Under the pieces are notes generated by a model. The model searched no databases and was not told the origin of the DNA. It saw only the letters and a list, made by a program, of their open reading frames with translations. Below, piece after piece: positions 19,522 to 29,480 of a stretch of DNA of 64,000 nt. Where the stretch lies: contig NZ_BAIV01000004.1 of NCBI RefSeq assembly GCF_000517545.1, positions 124,001 through 188,000 on the forward strand. The letters run 5' to 3'. Origin of the DNA: Bacteroides reticulotermitis JCM 10512 (GTDB lineage: Bacteria; Bacteroidota; Bacteroidia; Bacteroidales; Bacteroidaceae). Position 1 is the stretch's first letter, and every line of letters begins with the position of its first letter. The position numbers and the translations under genes were made by a program.

Positions 19522-19557
19522 AAAGCGTTGTTTCTTAAGGAAATGACGCTTTTTTTG
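19522..19557 (+). terminator. Terminator of the cvpA-suf operon
   Basis: AAAGCGT / ACGCTTT arms (19522-19528, 19546-19552) with inner TTTC/GGAAA pairing, then a run of T. Confidence 0.8.
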
Positions 19558-19650
19558 TTCTAAATGAAATTTTTTTCTTCTCTTTTGCATCAAAATGGAC
19601 TTTCTTGACGTCTAATAGCAAAAGACAATAGATAACCAGTTGTAAAACGT

Positions 19651-20229
19651 ATGGATACTTTTAATCGATTTATGAGGCGGGAGGAGTATGATGTGCTCTG
19701 CGCCTTCATCAAGGAGCACGGTATTTTGAAAGAATATAAGAAGGAAGCGTACTTTATTGCAATGGGTGCACATGCCTGTAAGCTAGGTATCGTCCTGAAA
19801 GGTTGTTTTCGTTATTATACATATGACGCAGAAGGGCGTAATAGTACGATAACCTACGGCTTTGTCGGCGATGTGGTTAGTAGCTATTCTTGCATGATGA
19901 TGAATTGCCCTTCGGTAGTATGTATCGATGCACTCGACGATTCGGAAGTAATCGAGATTACCTATAGCCAGTTGATGGAGCTGTACCAGGAATATCCTCA
20001 ACTCAGAGCGGTCATAGCCGAAGTCTTGCTTTTGCAAAGATGGAAAGAGAACATTGAGATCAAGAGTGGTTCCTTGCATGGACGATACCAATCATTGAAA
20101 GAACGCTGTCCCCGGATCGAACAATTGATCAGCCAAAAGGAAATAGCCTCTTTTCTAGGGATTACCCCCGAATACTTCAGCAATTTGCGTAAGAAACTAA
20201 CCTTAGAAGAAGCCAAGGATATCTCCTAA
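19651..20229 (+). CDS. Crp/Fnr-like transcription regulator
   Basis: 192 residues. N-terminal cyclic-nucleotide-binding-like beta-roll (residues about 20-115; KEAYFIAMGAHACKLGIVLKG, then FRYYTYDAEGRNSTITYGFVGD) without the full phosphate-binding Arg motif of true cAMP receptors, and a C-terminal helix-turn-helix (SQKEIASFLGITPEYFSNLRKKL). Such Bacteroidetes proteins are common small regulators of unknown ligand. Divergence or targets are not evident; it lies between the suf operon and ybjQ, with its own gap on both sides. Confidence 0.85.
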   Translation: MDTFNRFMRREEYDVLCAFIKEHGILKEYKKEAYFIAMGAHACKLGIVLKGCFRYYTYDAEGRNSTITYGFVGDVVSSYSCMMMNCPSVVCIDALDDSEVIEITYSQLMELYQEYPQLRAVIAEVLLLQRWKENIEIKSGSLHGRYQSLKERCPRIEQLISQKEIASFLGITPEYFSNLRKKLTLEEAKDIS

Positions 20230-20287
20230 AGAATGTTAATCCAGATGGTACTTAAGATAGTTTAAGAAGGAAGCACTTTCTTCTTTT

Positions 20288-20295
20288 TATCTTTG
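20288..20295 (+). promoter_or_regulatory. Putative -7 box for the ybjQ leader
   Basis: TATCTTTG fits TAnnTTTG. A start near 20302 would give a leader of about 148 bases containing the hairpin at 20355-20388. Confidence 0.45.
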
Positions 20296-20354
20296 TCGGA
20301 CTTAAACAATTAACTGGTAAGGAGATTAAATCTCTCTCTCTTAAACTCGAACAA

Positions 20355-20388
20355 GCAGCTACACTGAAATTAATGTCAGTGTAGCTGC
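20355..20388 (+). ncRNA. Perfect 13-bp stem-loop upstream of ybjQ (leader or small RNA end)
   Basis: GCAGCTACACTGA (20355-20367) and its exact complement (20376-20388) flank an 8-base loop; AACTTTTTC follows. With the -7 box at 20288 this could end a small RNA of about 90-100 bases or act as a leader attenuator for the YbjQ gene. Structure is seen; transcription is not. Confidence 0.4.
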
Positions 20389-20449
20389 AACTTTTTCAGG
20401 AGCTTAGGCGTCTAATCTACAAAGTAAATCATTAAAAATAAGAGAGAAT

Positions 20450-20773
20450 ATGTTAGTAACAACTACTCCCATTTTGGAAGGGAAACGAATTGTGAAATAT
20501 TATGGGATTGTTTCCGGAGAAACGATAATCGGAGCGAATCTGTTCCGTGACTTCTTTGCCAGTGTTCGCGACATTGTGGGTGGACGATCGGGATCATACG
20601 AGGAAGTCCTCCGGGAGGCTCGGAATATCGCTTTACAGGAGATGCAGGATCAGGCAGAGAAGATGGGTGCGAATGCAGTAATCGGCGTCGATTTGGATTA
20701 CGAAACGGTGGGAGACAGCGGAAGTATGCTGATGGTAACTGCCAACGGAACTGCCGTCCGGGTAGAAGATTAG
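20450..20773 (+). CDS. YbjQ/UPF0145 family protein
   Basis: 107 residues, normal length. Family marks: [75 protein letters not shown]. Members form homopentameric beta-rich rings of unknown function in the cytoplasm. Preceded by a roughly 150-base leader with a strong hairpin. Confidence 0.88.
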   Translation: MLVTTTPILEGKRIVKYYGIVSGETIIGANLFRDFFASVRDIVGGRSGSYEEVLREARNIALQEMQDQAEKMGANAVIGVDLDYETVGDSGSMLMVTANGTAVRVED

Positions 20774-20859
20774 TTTTCAATAAGGTAACCTCATAGGCTG
20801 AGGCGGGGTCGGAATGATACACCTGCTTCAGTTTTAGACTTAGACTATTCGTGTATAAG

Positions 20860-20925
20860 ACCGCCCCTTAACAAACACTTCCATCATTTAGGTTGGTGAA
20901 AGCGTTTGTTAAGGGGCGGTTTTTG
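20860..20925 (+). terminator. Long terminator between ybjQ and the GH36 gene
   Basis: Twenty-base arms (20860-20879 and 20901-20920) with one mismatch, then TTTTTG on the plus strand. It lies between convergent genes and ends one base before the GH36 stop codon. Confidence 0.8.
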
Positions 20926-23114
20926 TTATTCCGCTGTTAGTTCAATAACGCGGCTGAAGGTTTGGTTCGTTGTGAACGTGTTCAAGCCTACTTTCATCAG
21001 GTAATCGCCTGAGTAGGTCTGTTCGTTAGCTTTCAGACCCGACTTGGCGTTTGGCATCAGGTTAATCTCCTTCACCCTGTAGTTCTTCGCAGGGTCCAAT
21101 CCTTGCAGCTTTACGGGAAGCAGTTTCTCCCCATAGCGCGGGTGAATGTCATAGCTGAAAAGAACAGCCTTATTCCGGTCCGAAATCGTATACATCACGG
21201 CCATGTGATTGCCGTCGTAGGGCGAAACCAAGCGATACTGACTACCATCAAGAATAGCGGGTTTCAGACGTTTCCAGTTAGCCACCGCCTCTTGGCAGTA
21301 AGCCAACTCATCGGCTCTAAGTTCTTTCAGACCCAAGTCGAAGCCCAGTTTGCACATACTGGCAACATCGGTGCGGAACTTGACACTGGTGTTTTTGTTC
21401 CAACTCGTCACGTGGGCACACATCGCTTTCGCGGGGAAGACCTGCGAGAAACCCCATTGGATGAACAGTCGTTCTACGGGATCGGTGTTGTCACTGCACC
21501 AGAACTCGGTGTAGTATTTCAGTGCTTCGTAATCGCAACGTGCCCCGCCACCCGAACAAAGCATCATCGGCACGTTGGGGTACTTTGCTTTCACGCGATT
21601 CAGCACGTTGTAGATTCCCCGTACGTGGTCGATGTAAAGCTTGCCCTGCTTGTTTTTCAGATAGGGTGAGTAGATGTTGGTAATGGGTGAGTTGCAGTCC
21701 CATTTGAAGAAAGCTACTTCGGAATTCTCGGTCAGAATGCGGTCCACCACGCCGAACACAAAGTCTTGCACCTTGGGGTTACTGAGATCGAGCACCAATT
21801 GGTTGCGGTAATAGTACGTTTCCCGGTTGGGTAATGTAATCGCCCAGTCGGGATGCTTCTCAAACAATTCACTCTTCGGGTTCACCATCTCCGGTTCAAT
21901 CCAGATGCCAAACTTAACACCCGCCTCCTTAGCCGACCGGACAAGAGCCGGAATGCCACCGGGGAGTTTGGAACGCATCACCTCCCAGTCGCCCAGTCCG
22001 GCACGGTCGTTGTTGCGAGGGTGCTTGTTACCGAACCATCCGTCGTCGAGCAAGAACATATCAACGCCTAGGTGTTTGGCCTCTTTCATCAGTTCGCCAA
22101 GCAATTCCTCGTTGAAGGTGAAGTGGGTGTTTTCCCAGTTGTTGAGCAGCGTCAGGCGGTCGCCTTGTCCATCCTTCAGCTGATATTTGCGTGCCCAGTC
22201 GTGGAAGTTGCGACTCGCTTCGCCTGTGCCGGTATTGCTCAGGGTGAATATGAATTCAGGAGTCGTAAACACTTCGTTGGGATTGAGTTCGTATTCAGAC
22301 GCATACGGGTTGATGGCGGGAATGACGCGGAGTACGCCGACGTTATCTACTTCAAACGTGAACTGGAAGTTGCCGGTCCATCCCACAGTGCCCAGCATAA
22401 CACGTCCCTGTGCCTCCTGTGCCGGTTGGTCTAGTCCCAACTCAAAGAACGGATGCGTATGCATAGCGGCACGGCTGCCTAATTTCGTTTCGAGCACCTT
22501 CTTGCCGAATTGCAACTGCTGGCTACTCATCTGAGCCTCCTTTGCCCAGTCACTGCTAAACTCGGTGAGGTAGTAGTTGGCGTGCGAGAAATACAGCATG
22601 GTTGAGGCGTAACGCCATAGATTGACTGGTTTCTTCTCCATGTGCTTGATCTCGCTCCACGTCTTGATTACATTCTCTTGCGCGTATGCTACGTAATGCA
22701 GCGTTACTTCCACCGGATATTGATCGTCTTTCAGGCGGATGGTTGTCTCCGTTCCGCCATTTACCGCCTTCTGATCGGAAGAGATGTAACGCAGAATGGT
22801 ACTCGGGTTTCCGTCGGTGTGGGTGATGGCAAGCGCCGGTTCAAAGTAATCTTCCGCACCCGAACCGGGATAAACTTCCCAGCCACGGTGGATACGCTTC
22901 CGTCGGTTCCACCCTTCACATAACTGGAGAGGTGGCGAAGATCTTGTTGGTTTACTAGCTTGTCGCCCAGATAGGCTTGATAGAGACGGCCATTGGGGGC
23001 AACTTGTAAGATGAGGTAGGTTTGCTCCGTACCGATACAGATTTGCTTCTGTTCTTGTCCGTTTACGTGTGTCAGGATAAACAGGGAAGCCAGCAATACA
23101 AGAATTTTTCTCAT
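20926..23114 (-). CDS. GH36 alpha-galactosidase, with one-base frameshift
   Basis: Secreted glycoside hydrolase releasing alpha-galactose from raffinose-type or galactomannan sugars (family inference). Signal peptide MRKILVLLASLFILTHVNGQ. The first 85 codons read into a wrong frame near 22880-22886; restoring one G of a probable GGG gives the expected GWEVYPGSG and 2190 bases, 729 residues. Catalytic nucleophile Asp in FFKWDCN, acid/base Asp in FWCSDNTDP, and WIEPEMVNPKS, CSGGGARCDYE and LDDGWFG are intact. A -7 box lies at 23170-23177. Not next to a SusC/D pair in this window. Confidence 0.88.
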
Positions 23115-23169
23115 GATTGTAAGGTGTTATTTATAGGGTATTAGTTGATTAGCATTGCTTATATCCCTG

Positions 23170-23177
23170 CAAATATA
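23170..23177 (-). promoter_or_regulatory. Putative -7 box for the GH36 gene
   Basis: TATATTTG on the minus strand, 55 bases upstream of the start at 23114. Confidence 0.5.
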
Positions 23178-23565
23178 ATGAATTATCTTCATCGTGCTTG
23201 CTGCCGGAATAAATACTTTGAGTCTATTTTAGGGGAATAATGCACATTCCTTGTCTGTGTGGTAGGAGTTGGTGCGCTTTGTCCTACGATTGTTCTCTGG
23301 CTTTACAAAATGACACTTTGTATTTCGGGCTTCGGTTGCTTGCGTTTTTTGGCCCCAACTAGGGAACTGTTTGTTTGGAGGGGCTTCTGCCGAATTAGGG
23401 TGCACGCACGTTGGCAGCTTCTCGCCCTTTTCGCCAAACTGGGGATTGGTCTATCGCAAGTTTGCCTTCGCTTTGGATGCTGTTTGCTGTGTGATGCTTT
23501 CTTTTGTGTGTTTTGAAACAGTCTCGATTGGCTGAGCAACTAGGAGTTGAAAGCCGATTATTTGC

Positions 23566-23784
23566 TGTTTTACACCTCGGGAACCGCTTCTTTCCCCCGG
23601 GCAAACACTTCTTTACCCCCGGGCAAACACTTCTTTACCCCCGGGCAATCGCAATTTTGCCCCCGGGATAAGCTTAGTTTGCCCAGGGGATAAGTATAGT
23701 TTGCCTCCGGATCAAGTATACTTTGGTCGTCAAACAAGTATACTTTGCTCGCAGGGTCACTTTTTCGGTTCCCCAGAGGAGCTT
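23566..23784. repeat. Ten-unit, 22-bp degenerate tandem array
   Basis: The 970-base gap between the GH36 and pyrophosphatase genes holds ten units: 23566-23587, 23588-23608 (21 bp), then eight 22-bp units to 23784. The left units share TTCTTTACCCCCGGGCAA; later units drift through TAGTTTGCC to TACTTTG. Two dyads recur: CCCCGGG in unit centres and AAGTATACTT at joints. Weaker 22-bp periodicity may reach back to about 23460. No convincing reading frame runs through it; 23260-23540 holds only overlapping spurious frames. Confidence 0.8.
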
Positions 23785-24084
23785 TACTTCTCTGGATGGA
23801 GATTAATAGCGAACGGGCTTGTTAGCTATTCGCTTTTTATTCAATCCTTGTGATAGGTGGATGGTTGTTTTACTGACTATTTGCGGATTTTGGTTCTTCC
23901 TCCTTTGGCCCCTGACTTTCTTTGTGGAATTAATTTATTAAGTGTCTTGGTTCCTGAATAAAACAGTAAGCAGGTTGCTCTTCTGCTAACTGTTTTCTAT
24001 TCGATAGAAAATGAAAGGTTTACTTGCTTTTCTCATTGAGATTCCATATATTTAGACCCATAAAAACCTATAAAAAAGAAAACT

Positions 24085-26289
24085 ATGGATAGCATTCTTT
24101 TCTGGCTAGTTCCGGTTGCTTCCGTACTAGCCTTGTGTTTTGCTTATTATTTTCATAAGCAAATGATGAAAGAGAGTGAGGGAACTCCTCAAATGATTAA
24201 AATTGCAGCCGCTGTGCGCAAAGGTGCAATGTCTTATTTAAAACAGCAGTATAAAGTTGTTAGTTACGTTTTTCTAGTTCTGGTCATTTTGTTCTCCATC
24301 ATGGCGTATGGCTTCCACGTGCAGAATGCTTGGGTGCCTATCGCTTTCCTTACGGGAGGTTTCTTCTCCGGATTAGCTGGCTTCTTGGGCATGAAAACGG
24401 CCACCTATGCTTCGGCACGTACGGCGAATGCCGCCCGTCGGTCACTTAATGCCGGCCTGCGAATAGCTTTCCGGAGTGGTGCCGTAATGGGTTTAGTTGT
24501 CGTTGGCTTGGGACTACTCGATATATCTTTCTGGTATTTATTGCTTAACGCGGTCATTCCGGCCGATGTAATGACGCCTACTCATAAACTCTGCATCATA
24601 ACCACTACCATGCTTACTTTCGGTATGGGAGCTTCTACGCAGGCACTCTTTGCTCGTGTGGGTGGTGGAATCTATACCAAAGCCGCCGATGTGGGTGCCG
24701 ACCTGGTGGGTAAAGTCGAAGCGGGTATTCCGGAAGACGACCCACGCAATCCGGCTACCATTGCGGATAATGTAGGCGATAACGTAGGCGACGTAGCGGG
24801 TATGGGGGCCGACTTATACGAGTCATACTGCGGTTCTATCTTAGCAACTGCTGCCCTGGGTGCTGCCGCTTTCATCCATTCGGGTGATACGATTATGCAA
24901 TATAAAGCGGTGATTGCTCCGATGCTGATTGCTGCGGTGGGCATTCTGCTCTCTATTCTGGGCATCTTTGCCGTTCGTACCAAAGAGAATGCAACGATGA
25001 AAGATTTGTTGGGCGCATTGGCGCTTGGCACGAACCTGAGTTCGATACTGATTGTCGGGGCTACATTCCTTATCCTTTGGCTACTGAAACTCGATAACTG
25101 GATGTGGATTTCCTGTTCGGTGGTAGTCGGTTTGTTGGTAGGGGTAGTTATCGGGCGTTCTACCGAATACTACACCTCGCAATCTTATCGACCGACTCAG
25201 AAGCTGAGCGAAAGCGGGAAAACCGGCCCGGCTACCGTTATTATTTCCGGTATCGGTCTGGGAATGCTTTCCACTGCCATTCCCGTAGTAGCGGTTGTTA
25301 TTGGGGTTATTGCCTCTTATCTGCTGGCTGCCGCGGGTGATCCTGCTAATGTGGCCATGGGACTGTATGGGATTGGTATTGCTGCCGTGGGGATGCTCTC
25401 CACACTGGGAATTACATTGGCGACCGATGCCTACGGACCGATTGCCGACAATGCCGGAGGTAATGCCGAAATGTCGGGACTTGGTGAAGAGATTCGCAAA
25501 CGTACCGATGCTCTCGATTCACTGGGAAATACCACAGCGGCTACCGGTAAAGGGTTTGCCATTGGTTCGGCTGCGCTGACCGGATTAGCGTTGCTGGCTT
25601 CATATATAGAGGAAATTCGTATCGGGCTGACCCGTTTGGGAAGTACCGACCTGCTATTGCCTAATGGCGATTCGGTAACGGTTGCCAATGCTACCTTCCT
25701 CGATTTCATGAGCTATTATAATGTCACCCTAATGAATCCGATCGTATTGGCGGGTATGTTCCTCGGGTCTATGATGGCTTTCCTGTTCTGCGGACTAACT
25801 ATGAACGCAGTAGCACGAGCAGCAGGACATATGGTGGACGAAGTACGCCGCCAGTTCCGTGAGATTAAAGGTATTCTCACCGGTGAGGCGGAACCTGATT
25901 ATGAGCGTTGTGTCGAGATCTCTACGAAGGGTGCTCAACGGGCCATGATCGTACCTTCACTATTGGCTATTATCGCTCCCGTGGCTACCGGACTCCTTTT
26001 CGGTGTTCCCGGTGTGATGGGCTTGCTGATTGGCGGATTGAGTAGTGGATTTGTTCTCGCCATCTTTATGGCGAATGCCGGTGGTGCATGGGACAATGCG
26101 AAGAAGTACGTCGAGGAAGGTAATCTCGGCGGTAAGGGCGGAGAAGTGCATAAAGCAACGGTCGTGGGCGACACTGTCGGCGATCCGTTCAAAGACACCT
26201 CCGGTCCAAGTTTGAATATATTGGTGAAACTTATGAGCATGGTGGCCATCGTTATGGCGGGGCTTACCGTTGCTTGGAGTTTGTTTTAA
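24085..26289 (+). CDS. hppA: Membrane-bound K+-dependent pyrophosphatase (ion pump)
   Basis: 734 residues, about 16 membrane helices. Couples PPi hydrolysis to ion export across the inner membrane. Substrate site [11 protein letters not shown] and [23 protein letters not shown]; second Asp set DNAGGNAEM and [13 protein letters not shown]. The K+ switch reads [10 protein letters not shown]: Ala where K+-independent enzymes have Lys, so K+-dependent. Glu in GADLYESY sits where Na+-pumping and Na+/H+-pumping types carry it. Known precedent: Phocaeicola vulgatus has a Na+,H+-PPase. Ion choice is inferred. Confidence 0.93.
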   Translation: MDSILFWLVPVASVLALCFAYYFHKQMMKESEGTPQMIKIAAAVRKGAMSYLKQQYKVVSYVFLVLVILFSIMAYGFHVQNAWVPIAFLTGGFFSGLAGFLGMKTATYASARTANAARRSLNAGLRIAFRSGAVMGLVVVGLGLLDISFWYLLLNAVIPADVMTPTHKLCIITTTMLTFGMGASTQALFARVGGGIYTKAADVGADLVGKVEAGIPEDDPRNPATIADNVGDNVGDVAGMGADLYESYCGSILATAALGAAAFIHSGDTIMQYKAVIAPMLIAAVGILLSILGIFAVRTKENATMKDLLGALALGTNLSSILIVGATFLILWLLKLDNWMWISCSVVVGLLVGVVIGRSTEYYTSQSYRPTQKLSESGKTGPATVIISGIGLGMLSTAIPVVAVVIGVIASYLLAAAGDPANVAMGLYGIGIAAVGMLSTLGITLATDAYGPIADNAGGNAEMSGLGEEIRKRTDALDSLGNTTAATGKGFAIGSAALTGLALLASYIEEIRIGLTRLGSTDLLLPNGDSVTVANATFLDFMSYYNVTLMNPIVLAGMFLGSMMAFLFCGLTMNAVARAAGHMVDEVRRQFREIKGILTGEAEPDYERCVEISTKGAQRAMIVPSLLAIIAPVATGLLFGVPGVMGLLIGGLSSGFVLAIFMANAGGAWDNAKKYVEEGNLGGKGGEVHKATVVGDTVGDPFKDTSGPSLNILVKLMSMVAIVMAGLTVAWSLF

Positions 26290-26483
26290 TTGATATATAA
26301 AAGGGTTTGTTTGAATGTGGGCAGCTGGAAGAAATTCCGGTTGCCCATACTTTTTTAGGGCGTATCTATCTCCATATAAGGTGTTAGTCTTATTTTTTCT
26401 TCTAATTGTAGATTGGTGCCTTTTAATTTGTTTTATACCTGATTGTTGCATACTTTTACGAATTACATTTAAATAAGGAAACT

Positions 26484-26930
26484 ATGAAACAAGTAAAGTC
26501 TGTATCGCTACTCGTATTGGCGATGGTGTTGGCTGTAGGTTTTGCCTCTTGTAGTGATGACGAAGAGGTACTTCAGTGGAATGAATTGCCGGGAACATGG
26601 GAATGTATAAGCGAAAAAGGATACGTGTACTTTAAGGATTATCCGGAACGGTGTAATGAGTGGAATAATGAGAATCCTCGACTATTAGGTACTATAGCTG
26701 TATTTAGATCTGACGGAACGGTCAAATTTAATGCATCTGAAAGTGAATGGATTCTGAAAGATAACCTACTTACACTCATCCATCCGCATTTGGGTTCCCC
26801 ATTAGAAATAGCCTATACAGTCTTGAAGCTATCCTCCGACAAACTTATTCTGGAAGAGTTCAATACTGGAGGTGAAGATGATTATACGTGGAGGTATTGG
26901 AATAATCTGACGTTTCAGAAAGTGAAGTAA
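26484..26930 (+). CDS. Small surface lipoprotein, lipocalin-like
   Basis: 148 residues. Lipoprotein signal ending FASC, then SDDEE directly after the Cys. A run of Asp/Glu after the acylated Cys is the known lipoprotein export signal of Bacteroidetes, so surface exposure is predicted. The body (LPGTWECISEKGYVYF, then GTIAVFRSDGTVKF, LTLIHPHLG, LSSDKLILEEF) looks like the small lipocalin-like domains that measure one beta barrel; no specific family assigned. Ligand unknown. Stands alone between hppA and rnhB, with a clear terminator after it. Confidence 0.75.
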   Translation: MKQVKSVSLLVLAMVLAVGFASCSDDEEVLQWNELPGTWECISEKGYVYFKDYPERCNEWNNENPRLLGTIAVFRSDGTVKFNASESEWILKDNLLTLIHPHLGSPLEIAYTVLKLSSDKLILEEFNTGGEDDYTWRYWNNLTFQKVK

Positions 26931-26950
26931 ATAACATAAGAATGGGAGAA

Positions 26951-26977
26951 GGGTGCTTGTGGGAGCACCCTTTTTTT
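26951..26977 (+). terminator. Terminator after the small lipoprotein gene
   Basis: GGGTGC / GCACCC (26951-26956, 26965-26970) followed by seven T. Confidence 0.85.
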
Positions 26978-27005
26978 GTACTTTTGCTGAATAAAATTTA
27001 TTGAG

Positions 27006-27607
27006 ATGCTATTGCCCTATTTAAATAAGGATCTGGTAGAAGCCGGATGTGATGAGGCCGGACGAGGATGTTTGGCTGGTGCGGTCTATGCCGCAGCGGT
27101 TATTCTGCCTAAGGATTTTAAGAACGAGTTGTTGAACGACTCCAAGCAACTGACCGAGAAACAACGCTATTTGCTTCGTGAAGTGATACAGCAAGAAGCG
27201 GTTGCCTGGGCGGTAGGGTGGTGAGTCCGCTAGAGATAGACGAGATCAACATTCTGCGTGCTTCTTTTTTGGCTATGCACCGGGCTGTCGACCAACTGAC
27301 TGTTCGTCCCCAACACTTACTGATTGACGGGAATCGATTCCATAAATACCCTGATATACCTCATACAACAGTCGTGAAAGGAGACGGGAAGTATCTCTCC
27401 ATTGCGGCTGCATCTATTTTGGCGAAAACCTACCGGGACGATTATATGAATCAGTTGCATGCCGAATACCCAATCTATGATTGGGATCATAACAAAGGCT
27501 ATCCCACCAAGAAGCATCGGGCGGCTATTGCCGAACATGGGACGACTTCTTATCATCGGATGACGTTTAATCTGCTTGGCGACGGACAGCTCTCACTCAC
27601 CTTTTAG
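27006..27607 (+). CDS. rnhB: Ribonuclease HII, with one-base frameshift
   Basis: Removes ribonucleotides misincorporated in DNA and RNA primers. N-terminal part [20 protein letters not shown] with catalytic Asp/Glu in GCDEAGRG; frame breaks near 27216-27218, where GGG should be GGGG ([16 protein letters not shown] expected). Adding one G gives 603 bases, 200 residues, the normal length. The rest ([39 protein letters not shown]) is intact. Probably a sequence error. Starts 28 bases after a terminator; TACTTTTG at 26979-26986 is a candidate -7 box. Confidence 0.88.
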
Positions 27608-27716
27608 CTTAAATCGCTTCTCGTCGTGTTGTTCTTTCACATACATAAAGACTATTGACTGACCTACGGAATACCGTGGTTTTGTCCTATATAGGCTAAA
27701 TAATGTTATATTTGGC

Positions 27717-27747
27717 TTGCTTATGTTATCGTAAGGGTCTATATTTG
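27717..27747 (+). promoter_or_regulatory. Promoter for the DUF5723 gene
   Basis: TTGC (27717-27720), 19 bases, TATATTTG (27740-27747). -7 box perfect, -33 box 3 of 4. Confidence 0.6.
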
Positions 27748-27781
27748 CATCTTTATTAACATAGATTAAAGTACGTAAAGA

Positions 27782-29335
27782 ATGGTATCTTGTAAACTCT
27801 CTCCTCTCTCGAAGCTCATCGGAGCCTTTTGTATGATGTCAATATGGGCACTTAGTGTAAACGCGCAATTTCTTCGAACTTCCTATTTTATGGAAGATAC
27901 GCACTACCGGATGCAACTCAATCCGGCTCTAACTCCGACCCGGGGGTATTTCAATATTCCCGTTATCGGTTCGATTAATGCAACGGTCGGCTCTACTTCA
28001 TTGGACTATCAGGATATCATCGACATTATTGATGATAGCGATAATTTCTACACAAATCCGAAGTTCTTAAATCGGTTGAAAGATAAGAACCACATTAATG
28101 TGAATGTCGCTACAGAGATCCTCTCTGCCGGTTGGTACAAGGGGAAAAACTTCTGGTCGGTTAATGTAGGACTCCGCACGGATATTGGAGCCACCCTGAC
28201 CAAGTCTATGTTCGACTTCCTGAATGAAATGGATGTTATTGAAGATAACTGGCTAAACAGTGCTTATGACATTAGCGGGCAGAAGATGAATGTTAATGCC
28301 TATACGGAAGTCGGCTTGGGTTATGCGCGTGCTATTAATAGCCGCCTGACTGTTGGTGGTCGTGTGAAGGCATTACTGGGTATTGGTAATATGAATCTGA
28401 GAATGAACGAGGTTCGGATGAGTGCCAATTTACCAAGTGACGCCCGTATCAATGAGTTTCGGAATATGGGGCTGGATGATGTGAATACGGAAGCTAAAGT
28501 TAATGCGTTGCGAAATGAATTCAATAATTATCATGCCCTTCTAGCTGTAGACGCTCGCCTGGAAAGCTCGTTTAAAGGTTTGAATCTGGAAGAAGAAGTA
28601 AATGAACCTAGATATATTTCGGATATTGATTTCGAGAATAAGGACTTGGGTATTGCCGGTTATGGCTTTGGTATTGATCTGGGTGCTTCTTATAAGATAA
28701 TGGATAACCTGACGGTATCCGCTTCTATACTTGACTTGGGCTTTATCTCTTGGTCGAAGGGTAGCACACAGATTGCTAACGCTAATGCTTCCGGAATTGA
28801 TCTGAAAGGTAGTACCTACACAGCAGGTATCCCGACTGATCCGGCTGTAATTGAAGCGGACCCGCAAGCTACTCTGGATATAATTGAAGCGAACCTCAAC
28901 CGTCTGGAGAGCGATGCGCAAGGATATATGGATCGTGTAAGCGGTGGCGATGTGCTTGACTACGAATTATTGCAACTCCGCAAGGAAGAAGCGACTAAGT
29001 CTCGGAAGTCAAGCTTAGCCTCTACGGTTGTGCTTGGAGCTGAATACGGCCTGTTGGATAATAAACTGGGACTAGGCCTATTGTCTACAACTCGTTTCAT
29101 GAAACCTCAGACTCTTTCGGAAATAACCTTTTCTGCCAACTATCGCCCGAAGAATTGGTTCAATGTAGCATTGAGTTACTCAGTTATCCAGTCGGCAGGT
29201 AAGTCGTTCGGACTGGGATTGAAGTTGGGACCGGTGTTTCTGGGGACCGACTATATGTTCTTAGGGAAAGATTCTAAAACAGTCAATGGGTTTGTTGGTA
29301 TATCTGTTCCTCTTGGAAAGAGAAAAACAACCTAA
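27782..29335 (+). CDS. DUF5723 outer-membrane barrel-like protein
   Basis: 517 residues. N-terminal signal peptide (LSKLIGAFCMMSIWALSVNAQ) and no lipobox. Mature start FLRTSYFMEDTHYRMQLNPAL is typical of DUF5723, followed by alternating polar/hydrophobic strands and a C-terminal segment ending in GFVGISVPLGKRK, as in outer-membrane beta-barrels. Bacteroidetes-specific, function unknown. Monocistronic, with its own promoter at 27717. Confidence 0.8.
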   Translation: MVSCKLSPLSKLIGAFCMMSIWALSVNAQFLRTSYFMEDTHYRMQLNPALTPTRGYFNIPVIGSINATVGSTSLDYQDIIDIIDDSDNFYTNPKFLNRLKDKNHINVNVATEILSAGWYKGKNFWSVNVGLRTDIGATLTKSMFDFLNEMDVIEDNWLNSAYDISGQKMNVNAYTEVGLGYARAINSRLTVGGRVKALLGIGNMNLRMNEVRMSANLPSDARINEFRNMGLDDVNTEAKVNALRNEFNNYHALLAVDARLESSFKGLNLEEEVNEPRYISDIDFENKDLGIAGYGFGIDLGASYKIMDNLTVSASILDLGFISWSKGSTQIANANASGIDLKGSTYTAGIPTDPAVIEADPQATLDIIEANLNRLESDAQGYMDRVSGGDVLDYELLQLRKEEATKSRKSSLASTVVLGAEYGLLDNKLGLGLLSTTRFMKPQTLSEITFSANYRPKNWFNVALSYSVIQSAGKSFGLGLKLGPVFLGTDYMFLGKDSKTVNGFVGISVPLGKRKTT

Positions 29336-29384
29336 AATACAAATATCTTCTTACTTCGAATCGCTCTACTTGACGAAAAACGTA

Positions 29385-29392
29385 TAACTTTG
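29385..29392 (+). promoter_or_regulatory. Putative -7 box before the truncated regulator
   Basis: TAACTTTG fits TAnnTTTG. The transcript would start beside a hairpin (arms about 29397-29408 and 29431-29441, CTGTCTTTT / AAAAGACAG). Confidence 0.45.
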
Positions 29393-29480
29393 CGGTCTGT
29401 CTTTTTAGTATCCTTTGAGAAAAGAGGATCTAAAAGACAGATCGCATTTTCATTAAGGGGGCCGAAACAAATAGATAGTT

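Noticed and set aside
23259..23539. Short open frames on both strands before the 22-bp array
   Set aside because: They overlap each other, have odd Cys/Trp or Lys/Gln-rich composition, and match no family.
23566..23784. CRISPR array
   Set aside because: Units follow each other directly with no unique spacers, drift in sequence, and no cas gene is near.
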